From an uncultured Eubacteriales bacterium (lineage in GTDB: Bacteria > Bacillota > Clostridia > Christensenellales > UBA1242), in the NCBI GenBank assembly GCA_902496015.1, contig CABUZJ010000006.1, forward strand, positions 1 to 57,926: a stretch of 57,926 nt of DNA, written 5' to 3'. Within the stretch, counting starts at the first letter, position 1, and each line of letters starts with the position of its first letter. Shown here one piece after another: positions 49,893-57,631 of the stretch. The position numbers were made by a program, and so were the translations under genes. Under the pieces are notes generated by a model. It was not told where the DNA came from. It was given only the letters and a program-made list of their open reading frames with translations, and did no database searches.

Positions 49893-50408
49893 ATCAAACA
49901 AGAACATCAATTAAACGGTGAAATAACAGATGCACAAATTAGAGTTATTGGTGCTGATGGTGCACAATTGGGTATAATGAGTGCAAAGGAAGCAAATAGG
50001 CTTGCTGATGAAGCAAATTTAGACCTTGTTAAAATTTCGCCAAACGCTGTTCCACCAGTGTGCCGAATTATGGATTATGGTAAATTTAGGTTCGACCAAA
50101 TGAAGCGTGAAAAAGAACAACGAAAAAACCAAAAGATAGTAGAACTTAAAGAAGTTCAGTTATCTATGACAATTGAATTACATGATATGCAAGTTAAAGC
50201 AAAGAATGCAACTAAGTTTTTGCAAGCAGGCAATAAGGTTAAGGTTGCCCTTAGGATGCGTGGGCGTCAGCAAGCATACTTTGCAAAGGGCATTGAAATA
50301 TGTAATCAGTTTTATGGCTTAGTTGAAAATTATGCAATTAAGGAAAAAGAACCAAAAGTGGAAGGAAGAAATATTTTGATGATACTTTCACCAAAATCTG
50401 CAAAGTAG
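49893..50408 (+). CDS. infC: Translation initiation factor IF-3, with AUC start codon
   Basis: IF-3 binds the 30S subunit and checks start-codon pairing. The protein has the usual N-domain (NGEITDAQIRVIGADGAQLG), linker (MDYGKFRFDQMKREKEQRK) and C-domain (LRMRGRQQAYFAKG). Homology extends well upstream of any ATG, GTG or TTG. The upstream in-frame stop is TAG 49866; between it and the conserved start the only plausible initiator is ATC 49893, 8 bases after AAGGAGG (49878-49884). That gives 171 residues, normal for IF-3. Non-canonical starts (AUU in E. coli and Bacillus) let IF-3 limit its own synthesis. Confidence 0.93.
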   Translation: MKQEHQLNGEITDAQIRVIGADGAQLGIMSAKEANRLADEANLDLVKISPNAVPPVCRIMDYGKFRFDQMKREKEQRKNQKIVELKEVQLSMTIELHDMQVKAKNATKFLQAGNKVKVALRMRGRQQAYFAKGIEICNQFYGLVENYAIKEKEPKVEGRNILMILSPKSAK

Positions 50409-50432
50409 TAGTTAAAAAGGAGAGAGAAAATT

Positions 50433-50633
50433 ATGCCAAAACAAAGAAATAATAGTGCCGCTAAAAAGCGTTTTGTTGTGTTAAAAAGCGGTAAAATAAA
50501 AAGAGCAAAACAAAACAAAAGACATATCTTAACCAAAAAAGAAACTAAGCGTAAAAGAGATTTAAGAAAAACTGCTTATGTTTCAAGCACCCAAGAAAAA
50601 ACAATAAAAAAATTGGTTGGTAGCCAAGATTAA
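50433..50633 (+). CDS. rpmI: 50S ribosomal protein L35
   Basis: 66 residues: MPKQRNNSAAKKRFVVLKSG at the start, KRAKQNKRHILTKKETKRKR in the middle, typical of L35. GGAGAGA precedes ATG 50433. Second gene of infC-rpmI-rplT. Confidence 0.95.
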   Translation: MPKQRNNSAAKKRFVVLKSGKIKRAKQNKRHILTKKETKRKRDLRKTAYVSSTQEKTIKKLVGSQD

Positions 50634-50644
50634 GGAGAGAAGCA

Positions 50645-51010
50645 ATGAGAATTAAAAGAGGCGTTAATGCAAATAAGAAAAGAAAGAAAGTTTTAAAGGC
50701 TGCCAAGGGTTACCGTGGAAGTAAATCTAAACTTTACAGAGTGGCTCGTGAAGCAGTTATGAAAAGTGATAATTACGCTTATGTTGGAAGAAAGAATAAA
50801 AAGCGTGATTTTAGAACACTTTGGATTGCTAGAATTAATGCAGAAGCAAGAGTTTATGAACTTTCATATAGCAAACTAATGCATGGCTTGAAACTTGCAG
50901 GGGTTGAACTTAATCGTAAAGTGTTAGCAGACCTTGCTGTTACAGACAAAGTTGCATTTAAAGAACTTGCTATGAAAGCAAAAGATGCTATTGCAAAAGA
51001 AAGTAAATAA
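50645..51010 (+). CDS. rplT: 50S ribosomal protein L20
   Basis: 121 residues with RIKRGVNANKKRKKVLKAAK, YRGSKSKLYRVAREAVMKS and LWIARINAEAR, the L20 signatures. It is an assembly protein for the large subunit and the likely repressor acting on the leader of this operon. GGAGAGAAGC precedes ATG 50645. The operon ends at the following terminator. Confidence 0.97.
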   Translation: MRIKRGVNANKKRKKVLKAAKGYRGSKSKLYRVAREAVMKSDNYAYVGRKNKKRDFRTLWIARINAEARVYELSYSKLMHGLKLAGVELNRKVLADLAVTDKVAFKELAMKAKDAIAKESK

Positions 51011-51021
51011 GGTTGCATATA

Positions 51022-51062
51022 AAGGTGTTGTTAATTTAAAGGTTGAACAACGCCTTTTTTAT
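51022..51062 (+). terminator. Intrinsic terminator after rplT
   Basis: A 12-bp stem, AAAGGTGTTGTT with AACAACGCCTTT (one G-T pair), 13-base loop and a T-run. Confidence 0.88.
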
Positions 51063-51090
51063 TGGACAAAGTTATTAAAACTTGTATAAT
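51062..51090 (+). promoter_or_regulatory. Promoter of the SpoU methyltransferase gene
   Basis: TTGGAC (51062-51067), 17-base spacer, TATAAT (51085-51090). The TTG of the -35 could be mistaken for a start codon of the longer open frame. Confidence 0.6.
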
Positions 51091-51109
51091 AAATAAGAGG
51101 ATTTGTTTT

Positions 51110-51877
51110 ATGGAAATAATTTCTAGTGCAGATAATTCCCAAATTAAAACTTTGAAAAGTTTAGCGGAAAAGAAATATAGAAAGTTTTATGGTGAATATG
51201 TTATTGAAGGTATTAAATCAGTTAAAGAAGCAATTTATAGTGGAATGAAAATAACAAAACTTTTTGTAAGCGAAAGTAAGCTAGATGAATATATGGCAAC
51301 AATAACAGATTACGGGGGAGAACCCATTGTTGTTAGTGATAAACTTTTTGCCAAAATCAGTGATACAATTAATCCGCAAGGAATTATGGCACAGGTTCAA
51401 ATGAAACCAAGCAAAGAATTTAATCCAACAGAAAAACCTTTTATTGTTTTAGACAGAATTAGTGACCCTGGAAATTTAGGAACAATAATTAGAAGTGCGG
51501 TTGCAACAGGGTTTACAGATATTGTATTAATTGATACGGTGGACCCTTATAATCCTAAAACAGTAAGAAGTAGTGCTAGTGGAATTTATTTTGTTAATTT
51601 TTATCCATTAGCCCAAGAAGACCTTGTTAATAAATGTAATGAAGAGGGGATTGAAATTTTTGTTGCCGATGCAGCAGGTAAAAATATTTTTAAAGCTCAG
51701 TTGCCAACTGAAAACTATTGCTTGGTTATTGGTAATGAAGCAAATGGCCCAAGCGAATTTTTAAGAAATAGTGCAGATAAAATTATATCTTTACCAATGA
51801 AACCTGAAATGGAAAGTTTAAATGCTGGTGTTTGTGCAAGTATAATGATGTATTGTCTTGCAGGTCAAGATTTATAA
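51110..51877 (+). CDS. TrmH/SpoU-family RNA 2'-O-ribose methyltransferase
   Basis: 255 residues from ATG 51110 (AGAGGA upstream). An N-terminal L30e-like substrate-binding domain (NSQIKTLKSLAEKKYRKFYG) is followed by the SPOUT knot with motif 1 LDRISDPGNLGTIIRSAVATGF, motif 2 LVIGNEANGPS and motif 3 LPMKPEMESLNAGVCASIM. The target is probably 23S rRNA or tRNA; the family member cannot be fixed. It lies after rplT, a frequent location in Firmicutes. Confidence 0.9.
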   Translation: MEIISSADNSQIKTLKSLAEKKYRKFYGEYVIEGIKSVKEAIYSGMKITKLFVSESKLDEYMATITDYGGEPIVVSDKLFAKISDTINPQGIMAQVQMKPSKEFNPTEKPFIVLDRISDPGNLGTIIRSAVATGFTDIVLIDTVDPYNPKTVRSSASGIYFVNFYPLAQEDLVNKCNEEGIEIFVADAAGKNIFKAQLPTENYCLVIGNEANGPSEFLRNSADKIISLPMKPEMESLNAGVCASIMMYCLAGQDL

Positions 51878-51973
51878 ATAAATTTGTAAGTTTTTAAAAA
51901 ATTTGTTAGTGTTAAATAATAATTTAATAAATATTTTAAATATAAAATTAATTGAATAGAGAGGATTTTTAAA

Positions 51974-52696
51974 ATGAGTGGACATAGTAAATTTCATAAT
52001 ATAAAAGCAACCAAAGATAAAGCAGATGCAAAGCGAGCTAATATCTTTACAAAAATTGGTAGAGAAATAGCGGTTGCGGTTAAAATGGGCGGTCCTGACC
52101 CATCAACAAATAGCAAACTTTATGATGTTATCGCAAAAGCGAAACAGAATAATATGCCTAATGATAATATTCAAAGAAGTATAAAAAAAGCTAGTGGCGA
52201 AACAAATACTGAAAACTTTGAAGCAATAACTTATGAAGGATATGGTCCTGATGGGATTGCATTTATAGTTGAATGTTTAACAGACAATAGAAATAGAACG
52301 GCAAGTGATGTTAGACATTTGTTTGATAAACATGGTGGCTCGCTTGGAACAAGTGGAAGTGTGCTTTATATGTTTGATAGAAAAGGTGTTATTATGGTTG
52401 AACCTAAACAAAATTCCACCGAAGAAGATGTTATGATGCTTGCACTTGATTCAGGGGCAGATGATGTTATTAGTGACGAAGATGGTTTTGTAATTTACAC
52501 AACACCAGAAAACTTTCATGCGGTTACTCGTGCATTTGAAGATGCAGGATATAATATCATTTCAAGTGAAATAGAATATGTTTCAAACAATATGATTCCG
52601 CTAGATGAAAGCAAAGCAGAATCTATTAATAAATTAAAAGATAAATTGGAAGAATTAGATGATGTTCAATGTGTTTATACAAACGCAGATATTTAA
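51974..52696 (+). CDS. YebC/PmpR-family protein
   Basis: 240 residues with the family start MSGHSKFHNIKATKDKADAK, then FTKIGREI and MPNDNIQRSIKKASGE. YebC-type proteins were long called transcription regulators; recent work on the family indicates a role in translation of difficult (proline-rich) stretches. GAGAGGATTTTT precedes ATG 51974. A single gene unit; the 190-base gap after it holds no gene. Confidence 0.93.
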   Translation: MSGHSKFHNIKATKDKADAKRANIFTKIGREIAVAVKMGGPDPSTNSKLYDVIAKAKQNNMPNDNIQRSIKKASGETNTENFEAITYEGYGPDGIAFIVECLTDNRNRTASDVRHLFDKHGGSLGTSGSVLYMFDRKGVIMVEPKQNSTEEDVMMLALDSGADDVISDEDGFVIYTTPENFHAVTRAFEDAGYNIISSEIEYVSNNMIPLDESKAESINKLKDKLEELDDVQCVYTNADI

Positions 52697-52886
52697 TTAA
52701 TGAGTTGTGTTAATTAATTACAATTTTTATAAGAATTTTATTTTGTTTGAAATATAATATGAAATATAACAAAAAATTATATAATTTCATTTTAATAATT
52801 GTAGTTAAAACATATATGTATTTTTAATATAAAAGATTAAAAACCAAAGCAAAGGTAATAATAACCAATGTGGAGGTTTTTTATTA

Positions 52887-53705
52887 ATGATTGCAGTTGT
52901 AACAGGTGCAGGATCTGGTATAGGACTTTCTTGTGTGGCAAAACTTTTAATTAGAGATTATATAGTTATTGCTTTAGTGAAAAACAAATTAGGAGAAGAA
53001 AGATTGCTTTCAAGCCTTGCACTTAAAAATATAAGAGTACATAAATTATATATTTTTTCAGCTGATTTCGAAAATGTTAATCAAGTTCAAGAAATGATAA
53101 ATGAATGTAAAAATGTTATTGAAGGTTGCGGAAATAAATTAGATGTGTTTATTAATTGTGCAGGCATTTATTCTTCATTAAATTTTAAAGCTAATAGTGG
53201 CAATGAAATACATATGGTTATTAATTTTTTAACTCCTATTAAAATATTAAAAGAGTTAAGCAATTATTTAAATAATAGTGTTAATGCTAGGGTTGTGTTT
53301 TTATTTCCTAACTTAAATAAAAATTCTAGTTGCTTTGGAAAAAATAGCAATAATTTTAAAAAGGCATTTTATAACTCTAAACTTTGTTTGGCATTATATT
53401 TGCATGAACTTTCTAAGAAATGTGAAAATTATAACATTTATTTATTTATGCCACGGCCTAGCACCACAGATTTTTATATTAAAAATACTTCAGGTTATGT
53501 TTCAAGTTTAGGTTTATTAAGAAAAATGTTTAGCCTTCCCCCCGAATATTCTGCTGAGCAAATTATTATGCTTGCAACAAGACCCGAATTTTCAAATGAA
53601 AGTGGGGCACTTTACAAGGAATTAAAACCAGTGCCATTACCTAAATATATGTATAACAAAAAATTAATTCAAAAATTTAATGCTTATGCATATCAACCAT
53701 TATAA
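52887..53705 (+). CDS. SDR-fold protein lacking the catalytic tyrosine
   Basis: 272 residues. The NAD(P) loop is intact (TGAGSGIG at 6-13), as is NCAG (~90). The catalytic serine region reads VFLFPNLNKNSSCFG and the YxxxK position reads FYNSK, that is, Phe in place of the catalytic Tyr with Lys kept; an adjacent Tyr is out of register. It may be an inactive or altered SDR. The C-terminus (GYVSSLGLLRKMF, PEYSAEQII) resembles the long SDRs that act on lipids. GGAGG precedes ATG 52887. Confidence 0.75.
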   Translation: MIAVVTGAGSGIGLSCVAKLLIRDYIVIALVKNKLGEERLLSSLALKNIRVHKLYIFSADFENVNQVQEMINECKNVIEGCGNKLDVFINCAGIYSSLNFKANSGNEIHMVINFLTPIKILKELSNYLNNSVNARVVFLFPNLNKNSSCFGKNSNNFKKAFYNSKLCLALYLHELSKKCENYNIYLFMPRPSTTDFYIKNTSGYVSSLGLLRKMFSLPPEYSAEQIIMLATRPEFSNESGALYKELKPVPLPKYMYNKKLIQKFNAYAYQPL

Positions 53706-53741
53706 TAGATATTTATATATCTATTTTTTTGTTTATTTTAA

Positions 53742-53770
53742 TTGACAATATGAATAGTCATTCATATACT
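53742..53770 (+). promoter_or_regulatory. Promoter with ArsR-type operator, metal-resistance operon
   Basis: TTGACA (53742-53747), 17-base spacer, TATACT (53765-53770). The perfect inverted repeat ATATGAAT-AGTC-ATTCATAT occupies 53748-53767, filling the spacer and touching both boxes. It matches the TGAA-N-TTCA type operators of SmtB/CzrA/CadC regulators, so the first gene product should repress its own operon until metal binds. Confidence 0.88.
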
Positions 53771-53791
53771 ATTATTGTTAAGGAAAAAATT

Positions 53792-54133
53792 ATGGGTTGT
53801 GAAATAGAAAATTGTATTTATCATAGTGGGAAATATAATAAGGTTTTACCCACAGAAATTGAATATGATGCACTTAGTAATTTATATAAAGTTATGGGTG
53901 ATAAAACACGATTAAAAATTGTTTTTTGTTTATTTGAAAAGGCATGTTGTGTGCAAGAAATAAGTCATATGCTTAATTTATCACAATCTTTAATTAGCCA
54001 TCAACTAATTGTTTTAAAGCAAAACAAAATTGTTTCAAACAGAAGAGAGAAAAATAGGATATATTATTCGCTAGCAGATAATCACATTAAACTTTTGTTA
54101 GGTTTAGCACGAGAACATATAGATGAGTTATAA
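53792..54133 (+). CDS. ArsR/SmtB-family metal-responsive repressor (CadC/CzrA-like)
   Basis: 113 residues from ATG 53792 (AAGGAAAAAATT upstream; an upstream TTG frame lies in the promoter). Winged helix: DKTRLKIVFCLFEKACCVQE, then HMLNLSQSLISHQLIVLKQN (recognition helix) and NRIYYSLAD wing. Two N-terminal cysteines (CEIENC) and the CC pair (about 51-52) resemble the CadC metal site; C-terminal HIKLLLGLAREH could give an alpha-5 site. Metal specificity cannot be fixed. It overlaps the region before the ATPase gene. Confidence 0.9.
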   Translation: MGCEIENCIYHSGKYNKVLPTEIEYDALSNLYKVMGDKTRLKIVFCLFEKACCVQEISHMLNLSQSLISHQLIVLKQNKIVSNRREKNRIYYSLADNHIKLLLGLAREHIDEL

Positions 54134-54143
54134 GGAAAAAATA

Positions 54144-56258
54144 ATGAAAAGGCAATATAGATTATTAAATGTGCATTGTGCAGGTTGTGCAGATGCGTTA
54201 GAGCAAAAATTAAATGAAATTGAAGGTGTTAAAGTTGCACAAGTAAACTTTATTACAAAAATTTTAACGATAGAAGTTGAAAATTCAAATCATGAAGAAA
54301 TTATTGATAGGGTTTTAAAACAAGTCACAAAATTTGACAGAATGATTAAAATTGAAGACCCACGAGAAGATGTTTCTGCTAAGGAAAGAAAGGCAAAAAT
54401 AATAAAACTTTCTCTTATTTTATGTTCAATTTTATTTCTTGTATTAGGAATAATTTTTGAACAATTAAGCATTAATTTTATTGCGCAACTAATATTTTAT
54501 ATAATTTCCTATATTTTAGTCGCCTATGAAGTTATTTGGGCAAGCATATTAAATATAAGTCATGGAAAAGTGTTTGACGAAAACTTTCTAATGACTATTG
54601 CTACCATTGGTGCCTTTGCAATTAGCAAGTTTAGTGAAGCAGTTATGGTAATGCTGTTATATCAAATAGGGGAATTGTTGCAAGGATTAGCAGTTAATAA
54701 ATCTAAAAAAGCAATTAATTCGTTATTAGATATTAAAGCAAAAGTGGCGAATTTAATAACCGAAGATGGTGAAATTCAAGTAGACTTGGCAAAAGTTCCA
54801 GTTGGGGCACAAATAAGAGTGAAAGCGGGTGAAAATGTGCCATTAGATGGCATTGTGGTTATGGGAACTAGCAGTTTAAACACAATGGCTATAACTGGTG
54901 AAAGTGCGGAAAAACAGGTAAGCATTGGTGATGAAATTTTATCAGGCTCTATTAATGGGAATGGCGTGCTAATTATTAGGGTTACAAAAAGTGAAAAAGA
55001 TAGCACCGTTTCAAAAATAATTGACCTTGTGGAATCAGCCACAACAAAGAAAGCAAAAACTGAAAATTTTATATCAAAATTTGCTAAATATTATACACCA
55101 GTAGTATGTTTTATTGCTTTGTGTTTAATTTTTATCCCATGCTTATTTGTTGGTTTTTCAAATTTTAACACTTATCTTTATAGAGGGCTTGTATTTCTAG
55201 TTGTTAGTTGTCCTTGTGCTTTGGTAATTTCTGTTCCTCTTGGTTTTTTTGCGGGGATTGGTGCTTCTGCAAGGCAAGGGGTGTTAGTTAAAGGGAGCAA
55301 TTTTTTAGAAGCCTTGAATAAAGTTGAAACTGTGGTTTTCGACAAAACTGGCACACTAACCACAGGGATCTTTGAAATAGATAAAATTTATACATATAGT
55401 GAACAAAATAAAGATGAAGTGTTAGAGTTTGTTGCCTATGCTGAAAATTATTCTAATCATAGAATAGCAAAGTCAATAGTTGCAAAATATCTTGAAAATA
55501 ATTCAATAAACGGGGCATGGATTGAAGATATTGAAGAGCATGCTGGTTTGGGGATTTCTGCAAGAATTTTTATGATGCCAGTTCTTGTAGGTTCAAGTAA
55601 GTTACTTGAAGAACAAGGGATAAAAGTTAATAAACTTAAAACCAATGAGACTGCCATTTATTTAGCAGTCAATGGGGTTCATGCGGGCACTATAACTTTA
55701 AAAGATAAAGTTAAAGAAGATAGTGCTAGGACAGTGAGCGAATTAAAACAAATTGGAGTAAAAGAAGTTGCAATGTTTACGGGAGATAACAGCGAAGTTG
55801 CAAAATCTGTTGCTGAACAATTAAAATTGGACACATTTTATGCCAATTTATTACCACAAGATAAAGTAGAAAAATTAAAAGAATTACATAGCAAAAACAA
55901 AGCGATTGCATTTGTTGGCGATGGAATTAACGACGCACCAGTTCTAGCAAGTGTTGATGTAGGAGTGGCAATGGGTGGTGTTGGAAGTGATGTTGCCGTT
56001 GAAGCAAGTGATGTGGTTATTATGACAGATGAACCCTCTAAATTAACTAATGCAATTTTAACCGCTAAAAAGACACATAAAATAGTTATGCAGAATGTTA
56101 TTTTTGCACTAATTATTAAGTTTGCTGTTTTAGTCCTTGGTGCATTAGGCTATGCTGAAATGTGGCTAGCAATTTTTGCAGATGTAGGCGTTAGCATTTT
56201 AGCAGTTTTAAATTCGCTAAGAGCATTAAAAGCCCCTAAATTCAAAAATAAAAAATAG
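54144..56258 (+). CDS. Zn/Cd/Pb-type P1B ATPase (CadA/ZntA-like)
   Basis: 704 residues from ATG 54144 (AAGGAAAAAATA upstream; the ATG at 54123 lies in the repressor gene). HMA domain with HCAGCAD (CxxC) at about 12-18, membrane helices, TGES actuator loop (MAITGESAEKQ), CPC in the transport helix (SCPCALVISVP), DKTGT phosphorylation site, and GDGINDAP. The CPC motif and ArsR repressor indicate export of zinc, cadmium or lead. The nucleotide-domain SNHPxA motif reads SNHRIA: the proline of the HP pair is arginine, which is unusual. Confidence 0.93.
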   Translation: MKRQYRLLNVHCAGCADALEQKLNEIEGVKVAQVNFITKILTIEVENSNHEEIIDRVLKQVTKFDRMIKIEDPREDVSAKERKAKIIKLSLILCSILFLVLGIIFEQLSINFIAQLIFYIISYILVAYEVIWASILNISHGKVFDENFLMTIATIGAFAISKFSEAVMVMLLYQIGELLQGLAVNKSKKAINSLLDIKAKVANLITEDGEIQVDLAKVPVGAQIRVKAGENVPLDGIVVMGTSSLNTMAITGESAEKQVSIGDEILSGSINGNGVLIIRVTKSEKDSTVSKIIDLVESATTKKAKTENFISKFAKYYTPVVCFIALCLIFIPCLFVGFSNFNTYLYRGLVFLVVSCPCALVISVPLGFFAGIGASARQGVLVKGSNFLEALNKVETVVFDKTGTLTTGIFEIDKIYTYSEQNKDEVLEFVAYAENYSNHRIAKSIVAKYLENNSINGAWIEDIEEHAGLGISARIFMMPVLVGSSKLLEEQGIKVNKLKTNETAIYLAVNGVHAGTITLKDKVKEDSARTVSELKQIGVKEVAMFTGDNSEVAKSVAEQLKLDTFYANLLPQDKVEKLKELHSKNKAIAFVGDGINDAPVLASVDVGVAMGGVGSDVAVEASDVVIMTDEPSKLTNAILTAKKTHKIVMQNVIFALIIKFAVLVLGALGYAEMWLAIFADVGVSILAVLNSLRALKAPKFKNKK

Positions 56259-56282
56259 TCCTTTAAAGGACTATTTTTCTTT
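56253..56282 (+). terminator. Intrinsic terminator after the P1B ATPase
   Basis: AAAATAGTCCTTT followed at once by its complement and a T-rich tail; it overlaps the stop codon. Confidence 0.85.
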
Positions 56283-56403
56283 AAACAAAAGTTCGGTATT
56301 TCATAATAAGTTGACAATTAATATAATAAAATTTAAAATAAAATTAATTGAATAGTTAAAATATGATTTTATGATATTTGTTTTTAATTAAGGAGTAATT
56401 TAT

Positions 56404-56745
56404 ATGAAATTTGTAGAGAAAGATGGTCGAGTTTGGCCAAGTAAAAAGGCTTATTATCAATATAAAATGAATATGAGATTAGCACTAAAACTTGAATTAA
56501 TGTTTGAAGATTATACAGATGATACAGATGACATGAGCATTTATGAAGATGAAGGATTTAAAAAACTTGATTATATAAGAGAAAATCGCAATTCTATGAC
56601 TACAGACCAATTGATTAAAGATTACAACTTTATTGTTAAAAGGTTTTACGAAATAATAGACGAGTTAGGTAGAGAAAATTTCATATTTTATGATGATGGC
56701 ACTGTAAATTACATTTGGAGATTTAAAAGAAAGGGTAAGAAATAA
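56404..56745 (+). CDS. Tandem-array protein, copy 1 (intact)
   Basis: 113 residues, acidic, no known family. Features: MKFVEKDGRVWPSKKAYYQY at the start, an acidic strip YTDDTDDMSIYEDEGF (about 39-54), then helices ending in DELGRENFIFYDDGTVNYIW. AAGGAGTAATTTAT precedes the ATG. It is the first of four tandem paralogs reaching the window edge, each with its own ribosome site. Role unknown; the DG-W-PSKKAY start and aromatic strands suggest a small domain that binds a partner protein. Confidence 0.7.
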   Translation: MKFVEKDGRVWPSKKAYYQYKMNMRLALKLELMFEDYTDDTDDMSIYEDEGFKKLDYIRENRNSMTTDQLIKDYNFIVKRFYEIIDELGRENFIFYDDGTVNYIWRFKRKGKK

Positions 56746-56808
56746 TTTTGACTTGTGAGAACTATTTAAAGATTTAAGCATTTTTATTAAAAAAGGAGAA
56801 AAGTAATA

Positions 56809-57146
56809 ATGAAATTTGTAGAAAAAATGGTCGAGTTTGGCCAAGCAAGAAGGCTTAAGATAAATATTCGAAGAATGTGGTGAAAGCAGTAAAACTCAGT
56901 TTAATGTTTGAAAATTATACAGATGATACAGGCGATAATAGCATCTACGAAGATGAGGGCTTTAAAATGCATACCAAAATTAGAAAAAATTGTGATACCA
57001 TGACAAGTGCAGAACTATCTAAAAATTATGAATTTGTTATTGAAAGATTTTATAAACTGATAGATAAAATAGGAAGAGACTATTTTATATTTTATGATGA
57101 TGGAACCATAGAATATATTTGGTCTTATGAAAGAAAAACTAATTAA
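56809..57146 (+). pseudogene. Tandem-array protein, copy 2 (frameshift and nonsense)
   Basis: Same leader (AAAAGGAGAAAAGTAATA) and start as copy 4. One base is missing after the fifth codon, in the A-run before ATGGTCGAG, and further on the conserved tyrosine codon in KKAY is TAA (AAGGCTTAAGAT). The rest is open to 57146 with the family pattern (YTDDTGDNSIYEDEGF, FIFYDDGTIEYIWSYER). Two independent lesions make this a dead copy, not a sequencing slip. Confidence 0.8.
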
Positions 57147-57228
57147 AATAAATGAGAAGTTAAATTTTGTAAAAACATTGTTAATATGCCATCATATTAT
57201 TAACATAAGATAAAAGGAGGTTGGATTT

Positions 57229-57575
57229 ATGAAATATGTTGAAAAGTGTGGCAGGGTATGGCCAAGTAAAAAAGCATACGATAAATATTCAGATTATATG
57301 ATGCAGGCATTAGATCTTAGTTTAATGTTTGAAAGTTATTCAGATGATACAGATGATATGAGCATTTATGAAGATGATGGCTTTAAAATGTTAGATAACA
57401 TTAGAAAAATCGAAGTTTAATGACTGCAGAAGAATTGAATAAAAATTATGATTTTGTTATTGAGCAGTTTTATAAATCAATAGATAAGATAGGAAGAGAA
57501 CACTTTATTTTTTATGACGATGGTGCAATTCAATATATTTGGTCGCACAAAGTGAAATCAAAGGAGGGGAAATAA
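57229..57575 (+). pseudogene. Tandem-array protein, copy 3 (frameshift)
   Basis: Starts MKYVEKCGRVWPSKKAYDKY after AAAAGGAGGTTGG. An A is lost in the run ATTAGAAAAATCG (about 57399-57411), which makes the frame stop at 57420. In the next frame the family continues (MTAEELNKNYDFVIEQFY, FIFYDDGAIQYIW) to TAA 57573-57575. It could be a slippage-prone A-tract (phase switch) or a dead copy. Confidence 0.75.
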
Positions 57576-57631
57576 TTATGTATTATAAAAAATGACTTTA
57601 ATTTATTAATTTGAAAAGGAGAAAAGTAATA

